Source of the DNA: Methylopumilus sp947499625
Lineage (GTDB): Bacteria > Pseudomonadota > Gammaproteobacteria > Burkholderiales > Methylophilaceae
NCBI GenBank assembly: GCA_965234475.1
Contig: OZ248397.1
Span: 558,001-622,000 of the forward strand
Length of the DNA stretch: 64,000 nt
Direction of reading: 5' to 3'
Position 1 is the first letter of the stretch. The number at the start of each line of letters is the position of its first letter. Below the pieces are notes generated by a model that had not been told where the DNA came from, did not search any database, and saw only the letters and a program-made list of their open reading frames with translations. The position numbers and the translations under genes are program-made. Positions 9,682 through 18,052 of the stretch are shown here, one piece after another.

Positions 9682-10167
9682 ATGGCTGAACGCAAAAATT
9701 ACATTACTAAACAGGGATACCAATGCCTAAAAGATGAGCTTGATTTTTTGGTTAAAGTTGATCGTCCTAAAGTAGTGGCTGATGTTTCTTGGGCTGCAAG
9801 CAATGGAGATCGCAGTGAGAATGGGGATTATATATATGGGAAAAAACGCTTACGTCAGATAGATGCAAGAGCGAAATTCTTATTTGGGCGCATTGATGAG
9901 GCTGTGGTGATAGATCCATCCACACAAGAGCAGCAGGATAAGATTTTTTTCGGTGCGTGGATCACTCTTCTTAATGAATCAGATGATTCAGAGCATCATT
10001 TTCGCATTGTAGGACAAGATGAGATTGATACAGAAAAAGGCTTTATTAGTTGGGTGTCGCCTATTGCTAAGGCACTTTTGGGAAAGACCTTAGACGATGA
10101 GGTAAAAGTCGAGACTCCTGGCGGCTTAGTTAATTTTAGAATTATTGATGTGTCATATCATGAGTAA
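9682..10167 (+). CDS. greB: Transcription elongation factor GreB
   Basis: Factor that enters the RNA polymerase secondary channel and stimulates cleavage of backtracked RNA. At 161 residues it has the Gre layout: an N-terminal coiled coil with the acidic tip region NGDRSENGDY and a C-terminal FKBP-like domain ending in a pattern like SPIAKALLGKTLDDEV. The basic stretch YGKKRLRQIDARAKFL identifies it as GreB rather than GreA. The 43-base gap to the divergent nuclease gene must hold its promoter; no Shine-Dalgarno sequence is obvious. Its last codons overlap the ATG of earP by 8 bases. Confidence 0.95.
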   Translation: MAERKNYITKQGYQCLKDELDFLVKVDRPKVVADVSWAASNGDRSENGDYIYGKKRLRQIDARAKFLFGRIDEAVVIDPSTQEQQDKIFFGAWITLLNESDDSEHHFRIVGQDEIDTEKGFISWVSPIAKALLGKTLDDEVKVETPGGLVNFRIIDVSYHE

Positions 10168-11260
10168 CAAAAGCCCTCTAGTTTGTCATTTAATATGCAA
10201 GGTGATTGATTTTTTTGGTGATATTGGTGTTGCATGGCGCATTGCAAAGCAACTTAAAGTTGATTTTAATATTGAGGTACATCTTCTTGTCGATGATCTT
10301 ATGACTACCCAAAGACTTATACCTTCCCTCGATATTTCCTTAAAAAAACAAACGATTGATGGTATTTGTATTTATCATGGTGATTTTAGTGAAGATTCCA
10401 AATCACTTCCTTCACCTCCAGCTTTTGTATTTAATCTTTTTAATATTGATTTACCCCATGCATATAAAGCGCTTATACAAAGCGGAAAGTCTAAATATAT
10501 TGCGATTGAATATTTGTCAGCTGAGCCATGGGTAGATAATTTTCATTTAAAACCATCCATAGATCCTGAATCTGGCCTTATTAAAACTTTCTTCTATCCT
10601 GGCTTTACAAATCAAACAGGTGGCCTCCTCCGAGAGAAAGATTTACTATTGCGACGAGAGGCTTTTACCCAAGCTAGGCGTGATAAAATTATTAAGTCAT
10701 TCGGTGGCAATCCTGACTTCTATTCGATATCACTTTTTTATTACCCAACACAAAAAATTGAAACTTTTCTAGGTGTTATGGATATTATGAAGAAGCCTAT
10801 TCAGTTTTTCATACCTCAATATTTGTTAGATCTTTTAAAGGCAAAAAAGAATTATCAGCATCTTCATATCATTCCCTACCCATTCTTAAGCCATGATGAT
10901 TTTGATGATCTACTTTGGTCATGCAATCTTAATTTTGTGCGTGGTGAGGATAGTTGGATAAGAGCACTTTGGGCCGGCAAACCTTTTATTTGGCAGCCAT
11001 ATGTACAAGAAAACAATATCCATTTAATTAAACTAAAAGCTTTTTTGAGAAGCTATTGCGAGGATTGTGAGCAAGAGCTGTCAGAGACTTTAATTAAAAT
11101 GCATAACGATTGGTCGAATAATAAATTTAGCGAAGCTTTATGGCGTGATTTTTTTAAAAGTCAGGCTTCTTTGGAGTCTTTTGCGTTGAAGCGGAGTTAT
11201 CACTATTCTAAAGAACCTTCATTTGTTGAGAGTTTGGTTGATTATTGTTCTGAAACATAA
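10160..11260 (+). CDS. earP: EF-P arginine rhamnosyltransferase EarP
   Basis: Inverting glycosyltransferase (GT104) that transfers rhamnose from dTDP-rhamnose to Arg32 of elongation factor P. The protein is 366 residues from the ATG at 10160. Catalytic-site aspartates are visible in the N-terminal segment VIDFFGDIG (D17 and D21), and the C-terminal nucleotide-sugar-binding motif is FVRGEDSWIRALWAGKPF. I prefer this ATG over an upstream ATG at 10148 or TTG at 10145, because it places the conserved FGD segment at the family's usual distance from the N-terminus and overlaps the greB stop. Its target gene efp follows directly. The organism should also carry rmlABCD elsewhere. Confidence 0.93.
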   Translation: MSNKSPLVCHLICKVIDFFGDIGVAWRIAKQLKVDFNIEVHLLVDDLMTTQRLIPSLDISLKKQTIDGICIYHGDFSEDSKSLPSPPAFVFNLFNIDLPHAYKALIQSGKSKYIAIEYLSAEPWVDNFHLKPSIDPESGLIKTFFYPGFTNQTGGLLREKDLLLRREAFTQARRDKIIKSFGGNPDFYSISLFYYPTQKIETFLGVMDIMKKPIQFFIPQYLLDLLKAKKNYQHLHIIPYPFLSHDDFDDLLWSCNLNFVRGEDSWIRALWAGKPFIWQPYVQENNIHLIKLKAFLRSYCEDCEQELSETLIKMHNDWSNNKFSEALWRDFFKSQASLESFALKRSYHYSKEPSFVESLVDYCSET

Positions 11261-11274
11261 TTTTCGAGTATAAT
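11245..11274 (+). promoter_or_regulatory. Candidate sigma-70 promoter of efp
   Basis: A perfect -10 hexamer TATAAT lies at 11269-11274, preceded after 18 bases by TTGTTC at 11245-11250 as a weak -35. It would start transcription about 35 bases before the efp ATG. An AAGGA ribosome-binding site stands about 9 bases before that ATG. The -35 part is inside the end of earP. Confidence 0.5.
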
Positions 11275-11315
11275 TTCTCCCTTTTATTTGGTAAGTATAA
11301 CCAAGGATCAATATT

Positions 11316-11873
11316 ATGAAAATCGCTCAAGACCTTCGCGCTGGTAACGTTATTATGGTTGGCAATGACCCTATGGTCATTTTAAAAGCTGAATATAATA
11401 AATCAGGTCGAAATTCAGCTGTGGTTAAGATGAAAATGAAAAATCTTTTGACTGAAGCGCCGAGCGAAAACGTTTATAACGCTAGTGATAAATTTGAAGT
11501 AATTGTTTTAGATAAAAAGGATGTCACTTATTCCTATTTTTCAGATCCTGCTTATGTATTCATGGATAGTGAATACAATCAATATGAAATTGATGCTGAT
11601 AATATGTCGGAAGCTTTAAATTTCTTAGAAGATGGCATGCCTTGTGAGGTTAAATTTTACAATGGAAAAGCTATTTCTGTAGAGTTACCAAATTCTGTTA
11701 CGCGTGAAATTACTTATACTGAGCCTGCTGTAAAAGGTGATACTTCAGGTAAGGTTATGAAGCCAGCTAAAATTAATACAGGCTTCGAAGTGATGGTTCC
11801 TTTATTTTGCAATACCGGCGATAAGATTGAAATTGATACACGTACTTTAGAATACAAAAACCGTGTTTTATAA
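11316..11873 (+). CDS. efp: Elongation factor P
   Basis: Translation factor that relieves ribosome stalling at polyproline stretches. It is 185 residues with the three-domain EF-P layout (KOW-like N-terminal domain and two OB folds). The loop that reaches the peptidyl-transferase centre reads NKSGRNSA, with arginine exactly at position 32. This is the rhamnosylated type that depends on EarP, in contrast to the lysine type modified by EpmA/EpmB. The adjacent earP agrees. The gene ends 2 bases before the convergent tldD stop. Confidence 0.97.
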   Translation: MKIAQDLRAGNVIMVGNDPMVILKAEYNKSGRNSAVVKMKMKNLLTEAPSENVYNASDKFEVIVLDKKDVTYSYFSDPAYVFMDSEYNQYEIDADNMSEALNFLEDGMPCEVKFYNGKAISVELPNSVTREITYTEPAVKGDTSGKVMKPAKINTGFEVMVPLFCNTGDKIEIDTRTLEYKNRVL

Positions 11874-11875
11874 TT

Positions 11876-13312
11876 TTAAGCAGTTCCGCCTACTACTAGA
11901 CTATCAATCTTGAGAGTCGGTTGGCCTACACCGACTGGAACGCTTTGACCTTCTTTGCCGCATGTCCCCACGCCTGAATCCAATGACATATCATTACCAA
12001 TCATACTGACTTTGTTTAATACTTCAGGACCATTTCCTATCAATGTTGCACCCTTGACTGGGTAAAGTAGTTTTCCATCTCCAATCATCCAAGCTTCAGC
12101 TGCAGAAAATACAAATTTACCACTTGTGATATCTACTTGGCCACCGCCAAAATTAACTGCATAAATCCCTTTTTTTACTGACTTAATAATTTCCTCAGGT
12201 GTTTTTGTACCATTAAGCATATAAGTATTTGTCATTCTTGGCATAGGCAGATGCGCATAAGACTCTCTTCTCGCATTTCCAGTAATTGGCATATTCATAA
12301 GTCTCGCATTCAATGTATCTTGAATGTAGCCTTTTAGGATTCCATTTTCTATAAGGACAGTTCTTTGTGTTTCGTTACCTTCATCGTCAATATTAAGCGA
12401 GCCTCTTCGATCTTTAATCGTTCCGTCATCAACAACAGTAATATTTTTAGCCGCAACTTGCGTACCAATTTTATTGCTAAATGCGGAGCTGCCTTTTCGA
12501 TTGAAGTCACCTTCTAGACCATGACCGATGGCTTCATGAAGAAGAATACCAGGCCATCCTGGACCTAAAACTACCGTCATACTTCCAGCGGGTGCTGGCT
12601 TAGCATTTAGATTAGTAGTGGCTTGATGAACAGCTTCTTGCGCATATTGTTTTAATATTTCATCGGTGAAATATTCAAATCCAAAACGACCCCCACCACC
12701 TGAAGAGCCTTGCTCTCTTTTTCCGTTCGATTCCGCAATAACATTAATAGATAATCTGACTAAAGGCCTAATATCAGCAGCAATTTTTTGTTCATTATTG
12801 ATAACAAACACCACTTCATATTCTCCAGCAATCGATGCTGTGACTTTAGTTATTCGCTCATCCATTTTTTTAGCAAAACTTTCTATTTTCTCTAGAATCT
12901 TAATTTTTGTTTCAGCGGGCACAGCAGAAAGAGGATCTTGAGAGTTGTATAAATTAGAAATTATTTTTGGATGATCAAACTTATGGCTTTGATTTAAATT
13001 TTTTGAAGCAATGGCTTTGGCGATATTTGATGAAGATAAAAGGGCCTCAATAGAAATGTCATCAGAATAAGCGAATGCAGATTTATCTTTATTAACAGCT
13101 CTAACACCTACACCCTGGTCAATTGAGAAGCTTCCCGATTTAACTTGACCTTCTTCAAGTCCCCAGTACTCATTTTTAGTGTATTGAAAATAAAGATCTG
13201 CATAATCGACACCATGAGACATCATGCCATTGAGTATTTTATTTAGATCGTTAATTTCAATACCAGATTGCGCGAGAAGCAAATCTTTTGCATGATCAAT
13301 TTTATGTTCCAT
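11876..13312 (-). CDS. tldD: Metalloprotease TldD
   Basis: Cytoplasmic zinc peptidase subunit that acts with TldE/PmbA on unfolded peptides; in other bacteria the pair processes microcin B17 precursor, CcdA and some modified peptides. It is 478 residues with the zinc motif HEAIGH at residues 259-264 in the context HEAIGHGLEGD, and the conserved C-terminal ending GVGQPTLKIDSLVVGG. A tldE partner is not in the window. It is the most downstream gene of the minus-strand run yhdP-nitrilase-tldD, 8 bases after the nitrilase gene. Confidence 0.96.
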   Translation of the reverse strand: MEHKIDHAKDLLLAQSGIEINDLNKILNGMMSHGVDYADLYFQYTKNEYWGLEEGQVKSGSFSIDQGVGVRAVNKDKSAFAYSDDISIEALLSSSNIAKAIASKNLNQSHKFDHPKIISNLYNSQDPLSAVPAETKIKILEKIESFAKKMDERITKVTASIAGEYEVVFVINNEQKIAADIRPLVRLSINVIAESNGKREQGSSGGGGRFGFEYFTDEILKQYAQEAVHQATTNLNAKPAPAGSMTVVLGPGWPGILLHEAIGHGLEGDFNRKGSSAFSNKIGTQVAAKNITVVDDGTIKDRRGSLNIDDEGNETQRTVLIENGILKGYIQDTLNARLMNMPITGNARRESYAHLPMPRMTNTYMLNGTKTPEEIIKSVKKGIYAVNFGGGQVDITSGKFVFSAAEAWMIGDGKLLYPVKGATLIGNGPEVLNKVSMIGNDMSLDSGVGTCGKEGQSVPVGVGQPTLKIDSLVVGGTA

Positions 13313-13320
13313 AGAAGGTA

Positions 13321-14175
13321 TTATTTTATAGTTCGATGTTTAAGGGCAGGCAGAGATTTACGTACGGACTTAATATATTCTTTGTTTAAATACCCAGTGA
13401 TAACACCAGAGCCTCGCGCGAGTCTATCTAATATCGTGCCCCAGGGATCTACAATGATTGAATTGCCATGTGTTTCTCTGCCTGATAAGTGATAGCCTCC
13501 CTGAGCAGGTGCTAATACATAACATTGATTCTCAATTGCTCTTGCTCGAATCAGAATTTCCCAGTGTGCTTTACCAGTCGTCTCTGTAAAAGCTGAGGGA
13601 ATTACGAGAAGATCAATTTCTTTCATTGCTCTAAATAACTCTGGAAATCGAAGGTCGTAACAAATCGCAATACCAATTTTACCAAATGGTGAATCGACAA
13701 CTACAACATCAGAACCCGCTTCGATTAATTTATCTTCGCGATAATATTCCTCGCCCATATCAAATCCGAAAAGATGAATTTTGTCATAGCGATGAACCAA
13801 ATTTCCTTTGTCATCATAAATTAAACAGCTATTTCTGATTTTATTTTTATCTTTTGAAACTAAAGGGATTGACCCGCCAATAATCCATACTTTATTCTTC
13901 TTGGCTTGCTCTGATAAGAACGACTGAACAAGACCTTGACCAGGTTTCTCCCTTGCTTTTAATTTCTCTAAATCCTTAGAAGTCATGATAGAGAAATATT
14001 CAGGTAGAGCAATAATTTTAGCGCCTTGATTGGCAGCAATTGTAATTAAATTTTCAGCTTCATTAAGATTTGACTTGATATCTGGCCCAGACACCATTTG
14101 AATACCTGCAATCTTTACAATGTCTTTATTAACTAATCTTGCTTTAGTCGTTTTTATTTTAGATTTAATGGCCAT
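13321..14175 (-). CDS. Nitrilase-superfamily amidase (Nit1/omega-amidase-like)
   Basis: Carbon-nitrogen hydrolase of 284 residues. The catalytic triad of the superfamily is visible: E59 in LPEYF, K132 in YDKIHLF and C172 in AICYDLRFPEL. The fold and the position between tldD and yhdP match the betaproteobacterial Nit1-like group, whose better studied relatives hydrolyse deaminated glutathione or omega-amides; this substrate is inference. The first about 20 residues are lysine-rich and not part of the hydrolase fold. It starts 2 bases after the yhdP stop, so it is very probably co-transcribed with yhdP. Confidence 0.85.
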   Translation of the reverse strand: MAIKSKIKTTKARLVNKDIVKIAGIQMVSGPDIKSNLNEAENLITIAANQGAKIIALPEYFSIMTSKDLEKLKAREKPGQGLVQSFLSEQAKKNKVWIIGGSIPLVSKDKNKIRNSCLIYDDKGNLVHRYDKIHLFGFDMGEEYYREDKLIEAGSDVVVVDSPFGKIGIAICYDLRFPELFRAMKEIDLLVIPSAFTETTGKAHWEILIRARAIENQCYVLAPAQGGYHLSGRETHGNSIIVDPWGTILDRLARGSGVITGYLNKEYIKSVRKSLPALKHRTIK

Positions 14176-14177
14176 TA

Positions 14178-17100
14178 TTATTTTTTATCATTAAATAAGT
14201 TTTTAGTATTATCAATTGTTGTTTTAATTTTATCAGCTGGTGAATTATTCACTTCTTCTGGATTTTCCCACGTACCAATAATTCTATATTCAGAGGTTAG
14301 TACTTTATTAAGTGGATCTTTGAGTATTTTTTGTGCAATAAATGCTACCGCACCTACAAGCGGGCCCCCTGCAAGAGCTGCAATTGAAAAGCTATCACTA
14401 ATATGAGGCGTTACTTTCACATTTAAATCTTGAGTTTCCTTGATGATATTTGTTTCGCCAGACATAAACACTTCAGCAGCCGGACCATTCATTCTAAAGT
14501 TGCTTGTTTTCATAATGCCATTATTGACTCGAACAGCTACATTCATGGTATCAAGGACAAAGCCACTCCCAAATAAATCTCTAAAGTCTAAGCTGAGCCG
14601 TCTAGGTAAGCTTTGCAAGGTTACAAGTCCAAAGAGCCTTCCTATACCAGGCTCAACTTTTTGAATTATACCTTTACGAACATCAAGGTTAAACGATCCA
14701 TCTACTTTAGTTTTATCAAAAGAAAAAGGATTGCCTGGCCATCTTAATTGACCGGATACATCTGCTTCACCATCCTTTACGAAGTTAGGAAAGCCAAGGA
14801 AATTAAGTGTATCGCCTAGATTATTAATCTTCCAGCTAAAATTAATATTAGATTTAGAATTTTTATTCCAGTCTATCCACTCTCCCTCTGCTTGAAAAAT
14901 ATTTTTATCATTAACAATTTTCATTTTTTGAATATTAATATTTTGTTTTTCAGTATTAGAAACAAGCTCAAGCTTTCCGACTTTCTTACCATCAACTTCA
15001 AGCGAGTCAATTTTAATATCTAAATTAGGCACTTTTTCGCTACTTAAACTTTGTGTTGGGGATATTTTTTTAATTTCATTTGGAAGCTTAAGTTCATTTA
15101 ATCTCGCAGTTAGCTTATTATCTTTTTCAGTCCATAAAAGATTACCTGATGTTTCGTTCGAGCTTATTTTAAATTTTATACTGGCGTTAACTGGCGCTAT
15201 TTCTATTTTGATATTATTAAATCGTCTATCAAAGAGATCTGCATTTTTGAGCGCTATATCTGCTTTATCTATCTTAAAACTGTTGCTACTGTGACCTTCT
15301 ATATAAATACTTATAAAGTCATCTAAGTTTACATAGGGTAAATTAGCTTTAAGATAAAGACCTTTTTGTGCATTTTTTTTAATGTCTGAGTTAATTGATA
15401 TATACCCATTATCGACTGACATAACATTATTTTTTTCGATACGAGTTATTTTTGAATTAACAATATTGCTATATTTAAATTCGATTTCATCTTTTTTTGG
15501 GTTATTTTGAATTTTACTAAAATAGAACTTTTCTTCCTTGTCGCGTACTTTATTGAATGGGGCAGGGTATCCGATTTCAATACCCTTAAGATCAGAAGAT
15601 AATTGTATGTTGAGCAAAGGCTTTTTATATTCAACTAACCCTTCCCAATTAGCCGCGCCATTTAGCTTAGAAAAACTCGTGCCTAATTTGTCTGCAATAC
15701 CTTTGTCAGTGAACTTCCCATTTAATTTAACTTTAATGGCTTTGTTTGAGTCTGCAATAAGCACAATATTAGTATTGCCACCAAACATGTTGCCAGTTAG
15801 GTTTTCAGTTTTAACATTTTTTTCGTCAAAAGTGACTAGGCCCTTAATTTTTTCTATATTTGGAATACCCATTGATGGATTGGTTAGATTGCTATCTAAA
15901 AATTGGTAACTGCCTTTGAAAGTAATTGCATCAATATTATCTATGGGGATATCAATATTTAGTTTTAGTTTGCCTTCTCCCGAGCCAGTTGCTTCATCGA
16001 ATAAATGTTGAACAGATTCTTTTATGGGGCTGTTATTGATAAATTTAATAGTTTCACGTGTTGGACTATTGAGTGTACTTTGAAGATTTAGTATGGGATG
16101 CTCGATAGCTAATTCAGGAATGGTTGTTTTAAGTTCTTTAATTGTATTACCCAGGAACTGACCTTTCTTACTTAACAGCTCGAAAGTGCCAGCATTGATT
16201 GACGCATTAAAATCAAATTTCTCAATCACTGGCCATCCTGTGCCATATTCGATCAAGGTATTCTTGCCAGTAGTTGTAACTACAAAGGAGCCCTCATTAG
16301 GATCGGCACGGTTTTGTGCATCGACGAATGGAAAATCGTCTGACGAACCTTTAATTGAAACTAAAGTATTTTCTAGACTGCCCTCAAGGAGAGAAGTATC
16401 TAGCCAGTGGAGACCTTCGGCACCGATCGTTTTTGGGTAATAAGTTTTTGCATGCTTCAAATCTATAAAAGGAATGGAAGCTTGGATATCTAAATAAGCC
16501 CCTTTTTCCAGTGAATGTTTGATACTGCCATTAATTGAACCGTTAATAAATGCATTATTAAAGCTAATTTTTTTAAACATTAAATAGTTTTTTGTCCATT
16601 TCAAGTCACCATGCAAATCATTAAATTTGAGTTCTTCTCTAAATAATTTATTGTAAGTAAGAGAAATATCAGTTGATTTGAGTTTTAATGAGCCATCTTT
16701 ATTAGTTAGATGAATCGAGCCTGTAAGATTTTCAAATCCTGGCAAATCATCGAAGGCTTTAAGGCTTAACTTATCAAATTGGGCTTTAAGGCTTAATGCA
16801 ATATTTTTATCGTCCACCCACTTAAGATCTACGTTAGAAAGTGAACCAGATGGCTTGATTGCATCAACTTTATTTTTAACATCATCAAAGTAAGGAATAG
16901 TTTGCAATATTTCATTTGCTGCATCGAGCTGAATCTTATTTATTTTAAGAGAGAATGCAGTTAGTTTATTCGTTTCAGTTGAAATGGTAATAGCCGAATC
17001 TGCATCTTCAATATTAATTCCATTATTAGTAAGAAGATAAAGATTTTGAAATGCAACTTGATGGTCTTTTTTATTGGAATGCCAAATAATATTGCCTGAA

Positions 17101-18005
17101 AAATTCTTTAAATTGACCTCATTTTTATTAGCTTGATTCATTTCAGTTTTAAAATTTGTGAGTTTTATCGATGCCTTAATTTTAGTGATCGCTGCATTAT
17201 TAATGCTTGCAGTTAAATTTAGATCACCAGTACCAGCATTAATTTTGATTGGGTAGTTCACCCACGGTGTATAGGCTGCCAGATTAATATTTCCAGCTTT
17301 AATTTTAACTTCAGAATCCCAGGAGTTAATATCTTCAATCTTTTTTGCATAAATATTTCCGCTAAGATCAATAAATTGATCGTCACTATTACTGACTCTA
17401 AAATTGAGATTAAATTTGTGTTTACCAATGAGATCAATAGTAAAGTGTGTTTTATAACTAAGATTTAAATCTTTTAGTGTGAGTGCTGGCGCTTGCCTAT
17501 ATTCATCATGCCAATCAATCTCCCCTTGTTCAATGATCACCTTTTTTTGATTGAGAAGCCAGTTTGTTAATTTATTATTAGCAGGGCCATCAATGGGTAT
17601 GCCACCAATAAAAATTTTATTAGTTGTATCTCGCCTCACAAGAAGTTTAGGGGCTTTCAATTTTATTTCCGAAAGTGTTGGGGTTAAATAAAACGGACTT
17701 AACCACGAAAAGTCAGCGCTAATTTCTTTAAGCACAAGGGTTGTATTATTTTGGCTGTCATAAAATACAACTTCATTTAAGGCAAACTCTGGATTAATAA
17801 AATGCCATCGACCATCGAGTGAATTTATTTTGATCGATTGACCTATAGCCTCAGATGCAAGAATTTCAATCTTTGATTTGTAGTTATTTAAATTAGGTTT
17901 AAAGTAAAACTGAAATATAAGGCTGGAGATAGCGATAAAAAGAACGTAGGTAATGACGAATGCAATACCTATTTTTTTGATGTATGGAAGTAATTTTTGC
18001 TTCAT
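14178..18005 (-). CDS. yhdP: YhdP-family AsmA-like envelope protein
   Basis: Very large envelope protein (1275 residues) of the YhdP/TIGR02099 family. It is anchored by one N-terminal transmembrane helix (about residues 11-33), with the rest in the periplasm. Relatives of the AsmA/TamB group form long beta-sheet grooves that carry phospholipids to the outer membrane. The C-terminal part has the family pattern VEPGIGRLFGLVTLQSLPRR and the AsmA-like segment AGGPLVGAVAFIAQKIL. Repetitive beta-rich asparagine/lysine sequence fills the middle. No internal stop is seen, although the protein is rich in low-complexity A/T codons. It is followed in the same direction by the nitrilase gene and tldD. 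Confidence 0.9.
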   Translation of the reverse strand: MKQKLLPYIKKIGIAFVITYVLFIAISSLIFQFYFKPNLNNYKSKIEILASEAIGQSIKINSLDGRWHFINPEFALNEVVFYDSQNNTTLVLKEISADFSWLSPFYLTPTLSEIKLKAPKLLVRRDTTNKIFIGGIPIDGPANNKLTNWLLNQKKVIIEQGEIDWHDEYRQAPALTLKDLNLSYKTHFTIDLIGKHKFNLNFRVSNSDDQFIDLSGNIYAKKIEDINSWDSEVKIKAGNINLAAYTPWVNYPIKINAGTGDLNLTASINNAAITKIKASIKLTNFKTEMNQANKNEVNLKNFSGNIIWHSNKKDHQVAFQNLYLLTNNGINIEDADSAITISTETNKLTAFSLKINKIQLDAANEILQTIPYFDDVKNKVDAIKPSGSLSNVDLKWVDDKNIALSLKAQFDKLSLKAFDDLPGFENLTGSIHLTNKDGSLKLKSTDISLTYNKLFREELKFNDLHGDLKWTKNYLMFKKISFNNAFINGSINGSIKHSLEKGAYLDIQASIPFIDLKHAKTYYPKTIGAEGLHWLDTSLLEGSLENTLVSIKGSSDDFPFVDAQNRADPNEGSFVVTTTGKNTLIEYGTGWPVIEKFDFNASINAGTFELLSKKGQFLGNTIKELKTTIPELAIEHPILNLQSTLNSPTRETIKFINNSPIKESVQHLFDEATGSGEGKLKLNIDIPIDNIDAITFKGSYQFLDSNLTNPSMGIPNIEKIKGLVTFDEKNVKTENLTGNMFGGNTNIVLIADSNKAIKVKLNGKFTDKGIADKLGTSFSKLNGAANWEGLVEYKKPLLNIQLSSDLKGIEIGYPAPFNKVRDKEEKFYFSKIQNNPKKDEIEFKYSNIVNSKITRIEKNNVMSVDNGYISINSDIKKNAQKGLYLKANLPYVNLDDFISIYIEGHSSNSFKIDKADIALKNADLFDRRFNNIKIEIAPVNASIKFKISSNETSGNLLWTEKDNKLTARLNELKLPNEIKKISPTQSLSSEKVPNLDIKIDSLEVDGKKVGKLELVSNTEKQNINIQKMKIVNDKNIFQAEGEWIDWNKNSKSNINFSWKINNLGDTLNFLGFPNFVKDGEADVSGQLRWPGNPFSFDKTKVDGSFNLDVRKGIIQKVEPGIGRLFGLVTLQSLPRRLSLDFRDLFGSGFVLDTMNVAVRVNNGIMKTSNFRMNGPAAEVFMSGETNIIKETQDLNVKVTPHISDSFSIAALAGGPLVGAVAFIAQKILKDPLNKVLTSEYRIIGTWENPEEVNNSPADKIKTTIDNTKNLFNDKK

Positions 18006-18052
18006 GAGTCTTTCTTAAACTTAAACCGCTCGAGCTATTTTACTTTAAATTA

